From assembly GCF_001613385.1 (NCBI RefSeq), contig NZ_BDCG01000016.1:1-64000 (forward strand): a stretch of 64,000 nt of DNA, read 5' to 3'. Every line of letters starts with the position of its first letter. Within the stretch, counting starts at the first letter, position 1. This stretch comes from Nocardia flavorosea NBRC 108225 (GTDB lineage: Bacteria; Actinomycetota; Actinomycetes; Mycobacteriales; Mycobacteriaceae). The notes under the pieces are model-generated. The model was not told the origin of the DNA. It did no database searches and worked only from the letters and a program-made list of their open reading frames with translations. Both the position numbers and the translations under genes were made by a program. Positions 36,381 to 44,936 of this stretch are shown in pieces.

Positions 36381-37538
36381 TCAGACCGGATCGGTGCTGA
36401 TGATCTCCTCCGGAGTGCCGACCGCGAGGAGCGCGCGCCGGGTATCCGCGATCATCTTCGCCGAACCGGCGATCTGGATCTGCCGATCCTCCCACGCACC
36501 GAAACTGGCCACTACGGCGCCGAGGTTTCCGACCAGACGGCGATGCATCCCGTAGGGGGCGTCCTCGGTGGGGTGCGGGTACCACCACGGGTTGGTCTTG
36601 TGCTCGCAGACCGGGACGATGGTGAGCCACGGGTTGCTCTGCGAGAGCTGCCACATGTTCTCCACGTCGTACAGCTCGCACGGGTAGGCCCCGCCGATGA
36701 AGAAGTGCACCCGCGGATTGATTCCGCGGCGGCCCATTTCGATCAGCTGGGCGCGCAGCGGTGCGATACCGGTACCGGAGCCGATCATCAGCACATCGCG
36801 GCCGCTGTCCTGGTCCACCTGGAGCCCGCCGAGCGGCCCGCCGATGAGCCAGCGGTCGCCGACCTTGGTCTCGTTGACGACGGAGGGGCTCACCCAGCCG
36901 CCCCGGACCTTGCGCACATGGAACTCGATCTCGCCGTACGGGTTCGAGGGGATGGCGGGGGAAAGATAGCGCCACATCCGGGGCCGCTGCGGGACCGAGA
37001 CGGGGACGTACTGACCGGCCAGATACGGGATCGGGTCATCGGACTGCAAACGCACGATGGCCAGGTCGTCGAGGACGTGGCGGTGCCCGACAACGGTGGC
37101 CTCCCAATAGGGCGGGGAATCGTCGGAATTGGCGCCTATCGCCATGGCGGCGGAGATGAGCAGGCAGACATCGCGCCATCCTTCGGCGAGTTCTCTGGTC
37201 CAGTTCGGGCCGTTGTAGGTTCCGAAGGCGGCATACAGCGCGGGACCGGCCTGATCGTAGTGCGCGGCCTCGACCCCGTATTTGCGGTGATCGCGTGCCA
37301 GTTGTTCCAGGAACTTCTGTGCACGGTCCCAGTCCTCCAGATGATCCAGCGTGTACTGGATCGCGGTGGTCAGCCGTTTCGCCTGCATATCCATGGTCGG
37401 CGGGAACAACTCCCGCAGCCGCGGATTCTCGGCGAAAAGGTGACCGTAAAAAGCGCTGATCAACCGCTCGGGTCCATGCGGTGCGTCGAGCACCGACTGG
37501 AAATTGGCGCGGACCAGCGCTGCCGAACGCGCATCCAC
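36381..37538 (-). CDS. Flavohemoglobin-like protein
   Basis: A 385-aa protein with three domains. An N-terminal globin (1-135) has the likely proximal His84 (ARDHRKYGV) and a B10 Tyr in SAFYGHLF. An FAD-binding barrel (about 145-240, MWRYLSPAIP) and an NAD-binding domain (MIGSGTGIAPLRAQL, CEHKTNPWW) follow. Classical flavohemoglobins convert NO to nitrate with NAD(P)H and O2. The closest known context is the type II mycobacterial protein Rv0385 next to clpB, whose physiological reaction is debated. GTG 37538 follows an AAAGGAAG ribosome-binding site. It is divergent from clpB. Confidence 0.88.
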   Translation of the reverse strand: MDARSAALVRANFQSVLDAPHGPERLISAFYGHLFAENPRLRELFPPTMDMQAKRLTTAIQYTLDHLEDWDRAQKFLEQLARDHRKYGVEAAHYDQAGPALYAAFGTYNGPNWTRELAEGWRDVCLLISAAMAIGANSDDSPPYWEATVVGHRHVLDDLAIVRLQSDDPIPYLAGQYVPVSVPQRPRMWRYLSPAIPSNPYGEIEFHVRKVRGGWVSPSVVNETKVGDRWLIGGPLGGLQVDQDSGRDVLMIGSGTGIAPLRAQLIEMGRRGINPRVHFFIGGAYPCELYDVENMWQLSQSNPWLTIVPVCEHKTNPWWYPHPTEDAPYGMHRRLVGNLGAVVASFGAWEDRQIQIAGSAKMIADTRRALLAVGTPEEIISTDPV

Positions 37539-37764
37539 GGCGTGGAGCTTCCTTTCCCTGATATATCTGCCCGATAAGAACGTTGCCGTTACCGGCGGTC
37601 CTCCATCCGAACAGTATCCCCGAAAATTGTGATGATGGTGGATGTGAAATACGAGTAGCTGGTTTGGCCGATCTTGTCCGCGGGTACTGCCGCGGCGGCC
37701 TGAGCCGGGAGCCGGCATCTTTCCGGCAACCTGCGGCCGGGGTCGGCGCCGGAAAAATATCAGA

Positions 37765-37798
37765 CTTGAGCGGAACAGACTCAACCTTTCGGACGTTG
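37765..37798 (+). promoter_or_regulatory. HAIR operator overlapping a SigH-type promoter of clpB
   Basis: CTTGAGC-N7-ACTCAAC (37765-37785) is a good HAIR site. The SigH-like -35 CGGAAC (37771-37776) begins on the last base of its left arm and runs into its spacer. CGTTG (37794-37798) follows after 17 nt, fitting SGGAAC-N17-22-SGTTS. HspR binding would cover the -35. Transcription should start near 37806, about 70 nt before the GTG. The remaining 37539-37764 shows no gene. Confidence 0.75.
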
Positions 37799-37875
37799 AA
37801 CCGAGCAGAACGGCACGAGTCCCCGGAGTCGGGCGCGGTTGCCGGAGAAGATTTCGACTAGCAGGAAGGTGCTTC

Positions 37876-40479
37876 GTGGACTCGTTCAACCCCACCACCA
37901 AGACCCAGGCCGCCCTGACCGCCGCCCTCCAGGCAGCGTCGGCGGCCGGTAACCCGGAGATCCGTCCGGCCCATCTGCTGGTGGCACTGCTGGACCAGAC
38001 CGACGGGATCGCCGGGCCACTGCTGAAAGCGGTCGGCACCGATCCCGCCACCGTGCGCCGCGAGGCCCAGGACATCGTCGACCGGCTGCCCCGCGCCAGC
38101 GGCGCCACCACCACCCCGCAGCTCGGCCGGGAAGCGCTGGCCGCGATCACCGCGGCACAGCATCTGGCCACCGAACTCGGCGACGAATACGTCTCCACCG
38201 AGCATGTGATGGTCGGACTCGCCACCGGCGATACCGATATCACGATGCTGCTCGAGAAGTACGGCGCCACCGCAGCCGCGCTGCGCGAGGCCTTCACCAC
38301 CGTCCGGGGGAACGCCCGGGTCAGCAGCCCGGATCCGGAGGGCAGCTACCAGGCGCTGGAGAAGTACTCCACCGACCTCACCGATGCCGCGCGCTCCGGC
38401 AAGCTCGATCCGGTGATCGGCCGCGATACCGAGATCCGCCGCGTGGTGCAGGTGCTGTCGCGGCGTACCAAGAACAACCCCGTACTCATCGGCGAGCCCG
38501 GCGTCGGCAAGACCGCCATCGTGGAGGGGCTGGCCCAGCGCATCATCGCGGGTGACGTGCCCGAATCGCTGCGCGGCAAAACCGTGATCTCGCTCGACCT
38601 CGGCGCGATGGTCGCGGGCGCGAAGTACCGCGGCGAATTCGAGGAACGGCTCAAGGCCGTACTGGAGGAGATCAAGTCCAGCGCGGGCCAGATCATCACC
38701 TTCATCGACGAACTGCACACCATCGTCGGCGCCGGTGCGACCGGTGAATCCGCCATGGACGCCGGAAATATGATCAAACCGATGCTGGCGCGCGGTGAAC
38801 TGCGCCTCGTCGGCGCGACCACGCTCGAGGAGTACCGCAAGCACATCGAGAAGGACGCGGCCCTGGAACGCCGCTTCCAGCAGGTGCTCGTCGGCGAACC
38901 CTCGGTCGAGGACACCGTGGGTATCCTGCGCGGGATCAAGGAACGCTACGAAGTGCACCACGGCGTGCGAATCACCGATTCCGCGCTCGTGGCGGCCGCC
39001 ACTCTCTCCGACCGCTACATCACTTCCCGGTTCCTGCCGGACAAGGCGATCGACCTCGTCGACGAATCCGCGTCCCGGCTGCGAATGGAGATCGACTCGC
39101 GCCCGGTGGAGATCGACGAAGTCGAACGCGCCGTACGCCGCCTCGAAATCGAAGAGGTCGCACTGGCCAAGGAAACCGACGAGGCCTCCAAGCAGCGGCT
39201 GGAGAAGCTGCGCGGCGAACTCGCCGACGGCCGCGAGAAGCTCAACCAGCTCACCACCCGCTGGCAGAACGAGAAAACCGCGATCGACCAGGTGCGGACA
39301 CTGAAGGAGCAGCTCGAGGGCCTGCGCGGGGAATCGGACCGTGCCGAACGCGACGGCGATCTGGGCAAGGCGGCCGAACTGCGGTACGGCCGGATCCCCG
39401 CGCTGGAAAAGGATCTCGCCGAAGCGGAGCGGGCCTCCGGTGCGGCGGCCGACGGTGAGGTGATGCTCAAGGAGGAGGTCGGGCCCGACGATATCGCCGA
39501 GGTGATCTCCGCCTGGACGGGTATCCCGGTCGGCCGGCTGCTCGAAGGCGAAACCGAGAAACTGCTCCGGATGGAGGCCGAACTCGGGCGGCGTGTGGTC
39601 GGCCAGACCGAGGCCGTGCAGGCGGTTTCCGATGCGGTACGGCGGGCCCGCGCGGGAGTCGCGGACCCGAACCGGCCCACCGGGTCGTTCATGTTCGTCG
39701 GACCTACCGGCGTCGGTAAAACCGAACTGGCCAAGGCGCTCGCCGACTTCCTGTTCGACGACGAACGCGCCATGGTCCGCATCGATATGAGCGAGTACAG
39801 CGAGAAGCACGCGGTGGCCCGGCTGGTCGGCGCGCCGCCCGGATATGTCGGCTACGACCAGGGCGGTCAGCTGACCGAGGCGGTGCGGCGGCGGCCCTAC
39901 ACGGTGGTGCTGTTCGACGAGATCGAGAAGGCGCACCCGGACGTTTTCGATATCCTGCTCGCGGTGCTCGACGAGGGCCGGCTCACCGACGGCCAGGGCC
40001 GGACCGTGGATTTCCGCAACACCATCCTCATCCTCACCTCGAACCTCGGCGCCGGCGGTGACAAGGATTTCGTGATGAACGCGGTACGTTCGGCGTTCAA
40101 ACCGGAATTCCTCAACCGTCTCGACGATGTGGTGATGTTCAGCTCACTGGACGAGGACCAGCTCGCCCATGTCGTCGATATCCAGCTCGAACAGTTGCAG
40201 CGGCGGCTCGCCCAGCGGCGGCTCACCCTGGAGGTCAGCGATTCGGCGCGGTTCTGGCTCGCCGTTCGCGGCTACGACCCGGTGTACGGCGCCCGGCCGC
40301 TGCGCCGGCTGATCCAGCAGGCGATCGGTGACACCCTCGCCAAGGAACTGCTGGCCGGGGAGGTCGCCGACGGTGACACCGTCGAGGTCGGTGTGAGCCC
40401 GGACGGGGACGGTCTGATGGTGGGGCGCCGGCTGCGCGAACCGACCGCAGCGAGTGCGGGCGGCGCGGCGACACCTTGA
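37876..40479 (+). CDS. clpB: ClpB disaggregase (Hsp104 family)
   Basis: An 867-aa AAA+ chaperone that extracts proteins from aggregates with DnaK. Clp N-domain (1-145), first ATPase module with Walker A GEPGVGKTA (about 205-213), the coiled-coil M-domain (about 410-520), and the second module with Walker A GPTGVGKTE (about 609-617) and FDEIEKAHPDVF. Length and order match the family. GTG 37876 follows AGGAAGG at 37863-37869. Control by HspR and a SigH-type promoter is predicted from the upstream site. The 3' end has a diverged duplicate 382 bp downstream. Confidence 0.98.
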   Translation: MDSFNPTTKTQAALTAALQAASAAGNPEIRPAHLLVALLDQTDGIAGPLLKAVGTDPATVRREAQDIVDRLPRASGATTTPQLGREALAAITAAQHLATELGDEYVSTEHVMVGLATGDTDITMLLEKYGATAAALREAFTTVRGNARVSSPDPEGSYQALEKYSTDLTDAARSGKLDPVIGRDTEIRRVVQVLSRRTKNNPVLIGEPGVGKTAIVEGLAQRIIAGDVPESLRGKTVISLDLGAMVAGAKYRGEFEERLKAVLEEIKSSAGQIITFIDELHTIVGAGATGESAMDAGNMIKPMLARGELRLVGATTLEEYRKHIEKDAALERRFQQVLVGEPSVEDTVGILRGIKERYEVHHGVRITDSALVAAATLSDRYITSRFLPDKAIDLVDESASRLRMEIDSRPVEIDEVERAVRRLEIEEVALAKETDEASKQRLEKLRGELADGREKLNQLTTRWQNEKTAIDQVRTLKEQLEGLRGESDRAERDGDLGKAAELRYGRIPALEKDLAEAERASGAAADGEVMLKEEVGPDDIAEVISAWTGIPVGRLLEGETEKLLRMEAELGRRVVGQTEAVQAVSDAVRRARAGVADPNRPTGSFMFVGPTGVGKTELAKALADFLFDDERAMVRIDMSEYSEKHAVARLVGAPPGYVGYDQGGQLTEAVRRRPYTVVLFDEIEKAHPDVFDILLAVLDEGRLTDGQGRTVDFRNTILILTSNLGAGGDKDFVMNAVRSAFKPEFLNRLDDVVMFSSLDEDQLAHVVDIQLEQLQRRLAQRRLTLEVSDSARFWLAVRGYDPVYGARPLRRLIQQAIGDTLAKELLAGEVADGDTVEVGVSPDGDGLMVGRRLREPTAASAGGAATP

Positions 40480-40725
40480 GAGAACGCGCCGGGGCACACC
40501 ACCCTGCCGGTCGGGACACACCGGCCCCGGCTCGAGTGCACAACGGCCGGTGGCGTCGGCCGCGCATATTCACCGTACCGACCTCTCCGACGCGGGCAGC
40601 GAGGTTGCGCCGCCTGCGGACGCGGTGATGCGGCGCAACCAGGGCAGGTTCGCCGGCCACGTGGGCGCGGCACCGCCGGCCGGGCAGTGTCCGCACCGGC
40701 GTCGCGGCCGGGGACTGTCCGTACC

Positions 40726-40860
40726 GGAACTGCCGGCCGGGGAGGTCGCCGGCGGTGACGCCGCCGAGGCCGGGGTGAGTCCGGACGGGGACGGTCTGAT
40801 GGTGGGGCGCCGGGCGTACGAACCGGGGGCGGCGTCCGCGGGCGTCACCCCGGCGCGGTA
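40726..40860 (+). repeat. Diverged duplicate of the clpB 3' end
   Basis: 40726-40860 repeats clpB 40344-40478. Over the first 100 bp I count about 11 mismatches, with a 31-bp identical block covering GGACGGGGACGGTCTGATGG and beyond. The copy still reads without stops and would encode ELPAGEVAGGDAAEAGVSP and so on, ending at a TAG, like the clpB tail. The 711-bp gap 40480-41191 has no other supported gene; a 135-codon frame at 40454-40861 runs through the copy but overlaps the clpB end and has no recognisable start. Confidence 0.85.
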
Positions 40861-41178
40861 GGTGCTCAGACCGGCACAGCACCGGACCGGTCGAGAAGTC
40901 GGCCTGATCCACGCCGAAGCCGTCCTGTGCGGGCGCAGCCTCGTCCGGGACGGCTTCGGCGTATGTTGCCTCCGGCCGGTCGGGTGACAGCGGATCAGCA
41001 CGGTTCTACGCGCCGGCCGGCGGTCCGGTGCTGCACCAGGGCGCGGTGATCTGCGCAATGCGGCTTCGCGGCACACCGGCCTGAGCGCGGGTGCGCCGAG
41101 AGGCACGGCGGCTCGTGGTGCGGGTCGAGGTGTCGGCATGTTTATGCGCAGGGCCCGAACCGACGCGGAGATACCGCT

Positions 41179-41184
41179 TAGTCT
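41179..41184 (+). promoter_or_regulatory. -10 element (TAGTCT) of the DUF5666-like gene, leaderless
   Basis: TAGTCT ends 7 nt before the ATG at 41192. It selects this start over the upstream in-frame ATG at 41138. Confidence 0.6.
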
Positions 41185-41191
41185 GGATGCC

Positions 41192-41992
41192 ATGACCAAC
41201 CCGAACGATCCCTGGGCAAGGCGGCCGGACGACGATCCGACCCAGCGCCTGGGTCAGCCGGGAGAATCGGCGACCGAGAAAATGCCCACGGCCGACGGCC
41301 CGGGCTTCGTGGAGCCGACCACGGCCTACCCGGGTACCGATCCCTACGGCGGTTGGGGTCAGGGCCCCAACCCGACCCGGGAGATGCCGACCTACGACAG
41401 TTACGCGTACGGCAGCAACCCGCAATGGAGTGCCGGTGGGCCCGGCCTCCAGGATCCCTATGGGCAGTCCGGCGGGCATCCACCCGGGCAGGAACCGCCG
41501 CGGCCGCCGTCGAACAAAACCGGTATCTGGCTCGGCGTCGGGCTGGCCGCGATCGTGCTGATCGGCCTGGCCGGTGTGGGCGCCGGATTGCTGTTCAGCG
41601 GTGGCGATTCACAATCCACCGCTGGTGACGATACGACCACCAGCCGGACGCTCGGCCGGCAGGCTCCGCCGCTGCCCGAGGAATCGTTCCCCGAGCTACC
41701 GCCCCTGCCGGGCGATCCGGGAATGCCCGATTCGGGGGATCCGAACGCCGGCGGCACCACCATGGGGACGATCAGCTCCAACAGCGGTGGCACACTGACC
41801 CTCAGTACTCTCACCGGCACCGAGGTCACAGTGCATACGACCGAGGCCACGCAGGTGATATCGCTGGCCGGCGCCACGGTCGAGGCGCTGCCCGCCGGGG
41901 ATCTGGTGATCGTGCAGGGGCAGCAGAGTCCGGACGGATCCATTCAGGCCGAGGTGATCATCAGCACCGCCCTCGACGGGGGCGGCCGATGA
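41192..41992 (+). CDS. Single-pass membrane protein with DUF5666-like extracytoplasmic domain
   Basis: A 266-aa protein. The Pro/Gly/Tyr-rich cytoplasmic N-terminus (1-108) is followed by a membrane helix (about 110-135, GIWLGVGLAAIVLIGLAGVG), a Pro/Ser/Thr-rich spacer, and a C-terminal strand-rich module (about 185-262, GTISSNSGGTLTLST then VEALPAGDLVIVQGQQ) typical of DUF5666. The module probably binds a ligand or partner outside the membrane; its role is unknown. Leaderless start at 41192. It lies between clpB and the TtfA-like gene, both on the plus strand. Confidence 0.78.
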   Translation: MTNPNDPWARRPDDDPTQRLGQPGESATEKMPTADGPGFVEPTTAYPGTDPYGGWGQGPNPTREMPTYDSYAYGSNPQWSAGGPGLQDPYGQSGGHPPGQEPPRPPSNKTGIWLGVGLAAIVLIGLAGVGAGLLFSGGDSQSTAGDDTTTSRTLGRQAPPLPEESFPELPPLPGDPGMPDSGDPNAGGTTMGTISSNSGGTLTLSTLTGTEVTVHTTEATQVISLAGATVEALPAGDLVIVQGQQSPDGSIQAEVIISTALDGGGR

Positions 41993-42043
41993 GAAAACCG
42001 CGGCGCGCAGTGTGGGTGCCCGGCATTACGCCGGGCGGGTGGA

Positions 42044-42049
42044 TAGGCT
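42044..42049 (+). promoter_or_regulatory. -10 element (TAGGCT) of the TtfA-like gene, leaderless
   Basis: TAGGCT ends 8 nt before the ATG at 42058. No ribosome-binding site is visible between them. Confidence 0.6.
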
Positions 42050-42057
42050 AGGCGACG

Positions 42058-43119
42058 ATGACGGCAATGTGGTTCGGGCTGGCGGCAATCACCCTCGCGG
42101 GTGCGATCGTGCTGCTCTATTTCGACCGGCGCCAGCGACAGCGGACCGGTCACGCGCGGCAGGTGTGGGCGAAAGCCCAGGGATACACCTATGTGTCGGT
42201 GGAACCGGCGCTCGCTTCGACCTGGCGGCGCGGTGCGCTGGCCAAACTCGGGTACCTGACGGCGGTCGATGTGGTGACCGGTATCCGCAAGGGCGAGAAA
42301 TTCGTGCTGCTGGATCTGGAGGATTCCGCGACCCTGGTCGCGGTGCGCCGGCAGATCGGCTCGGATATCGACGTCGATATGCGGGTGAAGACGATGAATC
42401 CGCCCAAGGACGCCGATCTGGAACTACTCGGTGCCATCGGTGATCGGGTGGTGTTCGCCACCAACCCGGAGATCGCCCGGCACGCGGTGGATCAGCGGAT
42501 GGTGGCGTTCATCGAATCGCTGTCCGATACCGTGCAGATGCTGTGGAGCGAGGGCAACTGGACCCTCGGCATGCTCCCGGTCGGTACCTCCGCGAAGGAC
42601 TGGGAGACCGGTATCGACGCCGTCCTGCGGTTGTCCGGTTTGCTGCATGTGCTGCCGCCGGTCAACGAAAACCGCAACGACGAGCAGGATTCCCGCCCCG
42701 CACATCCCCGGGCCCGGATCCGTTCGGCGGAGTACGACGACGACGCTCCGGACGGCCCGGACGACGACTACGACGAGTACCCCGACGACAGCGACGACGA
42801 CTACGGTCACCCGGGGCCCAACGTCCGCTACCGCCGCGACATTCCGGAAGACGCCGCCGATCAGGACGACCGGAGCATCCCCGGTGACGAGGCACCGCCG
42901 CGCCGGCCCAGCCTGGCCGTGGTGCCCGACGCCCGGCCCGAGAACCGCCCTCCCCGTCCCGGACCGGCCGGTGCGCGATCCGGCGGAGGAGAGGAACCGG
43001 ATCGGCCCGCCCCCGGCCGCCGTGATTCCGTCGCCGACGACGAGGACCATGCCCCCCGGTTGCCCGGCGGGCCGTTCCACCCCGGTTTCCGCCCCTACCA
43101 GGGCCCGGTGCCGCAGTAG
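42058..43119 (+). CDS. TtfA-like membrane protein (trehalose monomycolate transport factor)
   Basis: A 353-aa protein with one N-terminal membrane helix (about 4-22, WFGLAAITLAGAIVLLYFD) and a cytoplasmic domain (about 30-200, with VKTMNPPKDADLELLGAIGD and WSEGNWTLGMLPV). An acidic, Pro-rich disordered tail follows (about 205-353). This layout and its place between clpB and pyrE match mycobacterial Rv0383c, named TtfA, which works with MmpL3 in exporting trehalose monomycolate. Nocardia makes mycolates, so the role is plausible. Identification rests on remembered sequence pattern and gene order. The Asp/Glu-rich tail is longer than in mycobacteria. Confidence 0.72.
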   Translation: MTAMWFGLAAITLAGAIVLLYFDRRQRQRTGHARQVWAKAQGYTYVSVEPALASTWRRGALAKLGYLTAVDVVTGIRKGEKFVLLDLEDSATLVAVRRQIGSDIDVDMRVKTMNPPKDADLELLGAIGDRVVFATNPEIARHAVDQRMVAFIESLSDTVQMLWSEGNWTLGMLPVGTSAKDWETGIDAVLRLSGLLHVLPPVNENRNDEQDSRPAHPRARIRSAEYDDDAPDGPDDDYDEYPDDSDDDYGHPGPNVRYRRDIPEDAADQDDRSIPGDEAPPRRPSLAVVPDARPENRPPRPGPAGARSGGGEEPDRPAPGRRDSVADDEDHAPRLPGGPFHPGFRPYQGPVPQ

Positions 43120-43245
43120 CTCCGTGATGACGCGCGACCTGCGGTAACCGTTGCCGCGGCGCCCCCGTATCCTGCTCGCAGGGCGCCGAGCGTGCGCCGC
43201 GACCGTTACTCGCCGCGACTCGCCTCCACGGGCGGAAGGACACCG

Positions 43246-43794
43246 ATGATCGACCAGGCAACGACCGACCGGGATGTCTTGGCCGGGCTGGTGCGCGATT
43301 TAGCCGTCGTGCACGGCAAGGTGACATTGTCTTCCGGAAAAGAGGCCGACTACTACGTCGACCTGCGGCGGGCGACCTTGCACCACCGGGCCGGCCCGCT
43401 GATCGGCAAACTGCTGCGGGAACTGGTCGCGGACTGGGAATTCGACGCGGTCGGCGGGCTCACCATGGGTGCCGATCCGGTCGCGCTGGCGGTGATGCAC
43501 GCGCCCGGCCGGCCCATCGACGCCTTCGTGGTGCGCAAGGCCGCGAAAACCCACGGGATGCAACGGCAGGTCGAGGGCCCCGACGTGGTCGGCAAACGGG
43601 TGCTGGTCGTGGAGGACACCACGACCACCGGAAATTCGCCGCTGACCGCAGTGCGCGCGTTGCGCGAGGTGGGCGCGACGGTGGTCGGGGTGGCCACCGT
43701 GGTCGACCGCGAAACCGGCGCGGATCGCGTGATCGCCGACGAAGGGCTGCCCTATCGCTCCATACTCGGTCTGAAGGATCTGGCACTGGGCTGA
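43246..43794 (+). CDS. pyrE: Orotate phosphoribosyltransferase
   Basis: A 182-aa type I phosphoribosyltransferase that makes orotidine monophosphate from orotate and PRPP in pyrimidine synthesis. The PRPP-binding motif VLVVEDTTTTGNS lies at about 120-132, with the substrate loop near VVRKAAKTHGMQRQ and an N-terminal hood SSGKEADYYVDLR. A GGAAGGA ribosome-binding site precedes ATG 43246; the in-frame upstream extension is not conserved in style. It sits between the TtfA-like gene and a ketoacyl synthase, all on the plus strand. Confidence 0.96.
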   Translation: MIDQATTDRDVLAGLVRDLAVVHGKVTLSSGKEADYYVDLRRATLHHRAGPLIGKLLRELVADWEFDAVGGLTMGADPVALAVMHAPGRPIDAFVVRKAAKTHGMQRQVEGPDVVGKRVLVVEDTTTTGNSPLTAVRALREVGATVVGVATVVDRETGADRVIADEGLPYRSILGLKDLALG

Positions 43795-43866
43795 ACCGAC
43801 GGGCTGTTCGACGTCGTGTCCGGCTCCGTTAGCCTGGGAATCCGTCAGAACTGTGAGTGAAGGGTC

Positions 43867-44934
43867 GTGAGCGTCGTGGTGAGCATTGCGGGCAAAAAGG
43901 GGCACGACAACGTCGCGATGCTCGGAATCGGTGCCTACCGGCCCCAGCGCGTGGTCAGCAACGACGAGGTGTGCCAGGTACTGGACTCCTCGGACGAATG
44001 GATCTTCGAGCGCAGCGGTATCCGGAACCGGCGCTGGATCAGCGGCGACGAATCGCTGCGGTCGATTTCGGTGGCCGCCGGCGGGCGGGCGTTGCGCAAC
44101 AGCGGAGTGGATCCCTCGCGGATCGGTGCGCTCATCCTGGCCACCTCCAGCTGGCCGATGCTGACCCCGCACGGCGCCCCGATCGTCGCCAGTGATCTGG
44201 GGATGAACGGTATTCCCGCCTTCGACCTCACTTCCGGCTGCGGTGGGTTCGGCTACGGGCTCGGTGTGGCCGCGGATATGATCCGCGCCGGTTCCGCCGA
44301 ATATGTGCTGCTGATCGGTGCCGAGACGATGACCATCGGGATCGACCCGACCGACCGGGGTACAGCATTCATCTTCGGGGACGGTGCGGGCGCGGTGGTG
44401 ATCGGCCCGAGCGAGGAGAACGGGGTCTCGCCGACGGTCTGGGGTAGCGACGGTGAAAACGCCGACGCGATCAAACAGGACGTCGACTTCATCGACTACA
44501 TGCAGCGGGCGCAGGACCTGCAGGGCACCGATCCCGAAGTGGAGCCGGTCGGCCGGATGGCGCTGCGAATGGAGGGGCCCCGCGTTTTCCGCTGGGCGGC
44601 CGTTACTCTGCCGCGTGCGCTGTCCACCGCTTTGGATATGGCCGGGGTGTCGAAGGAAGATATCGAGGTCTTCATCCCGCATCAGGCCAATGCCCGGATC
44701 AACGAGCTGATGAAGAAGAATCTCGGCCTGGCCGACGATATTCCGATGGCGGGCGATATCGAGAACACCGGAAATACGTCCGCGGCCTCGATTCCGCTGG
44801 CCATGGAAGAGATGCTGGCGACCGGTAAAGCCAAGGGCGGTCAGCTCGCGCTGCTGCTCGGTTTCGGCGCGGGGCTCAGCTATGCGGGGCAGGTCGTGAC
44901 CCTGCCGCCCGCGCCCGCCGAGGCGAGCCTGTAG
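43867..44934 (+). CDS. 3-oxoacyl-ACP synthase III family protein (FabH-like)
   Basis: A 355-aa thiolase-fold enzyme with the KASIII triad Cys125 (DLTSGCGGFGYG), His272 (FIPHQANARIN) and Asn303 (ENTGNTSAASIP), plus GDGAGAVVI. It condenses an acyl-CoA starter with malonyl-ACP or a related substrate. The start could be GTG 43867, or GTG 43876 or 43879, which stand better relative to the AAGGG at 43859-43863. A TAGCCT -10-like hexamer lies about 30 nt upstream. It may be the housekeeping FabH or a secondary-lipid paralogue; the insertion around 190-225 (DAIKQDVDFIDYMQRAQDLQ) differs from E. coli FabH. Confidence 0.88.
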   Translation: MSVVVSIAGKKGHDNVAMLGIGAYRPQRVVSNDEVCQVLDSSDEWIFERSGIRNRRWISGDESLRSISVAAGGRALRNSGVDPSRIGALILATSSWPMLTPHGAPIVASDLGMNGIPAFDLTSGCGGFGYGLGVAADMIRAGSAEYVLLIGAETMTIGIDPTDRGTAFIFGDGAGAVVIGPSEENGVSPTVWGSDGENADAIKQDVDFIDYMQRAQDLQGTDPEVEPVGRMALRMEGPRVFRWAAVTLPRALSTALDMAGVSKEDIEVFIPHQANARINELMKKNLGLADDIPMAGDIENTGNTSAASIPLAMEEMLATGKAKGGQLALLLGFGAGLSYAGQVVTLPPAPAEASL

Positions 44935-44936
44935 CG

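Noticed and set aside
40454..40861. A small gene downstream of clpB
   Set aside because: Its only recognisable part is the duplicated clpB tail; it overlaps clpB, has no ribosome-binding site and the rest is unlike any protein.
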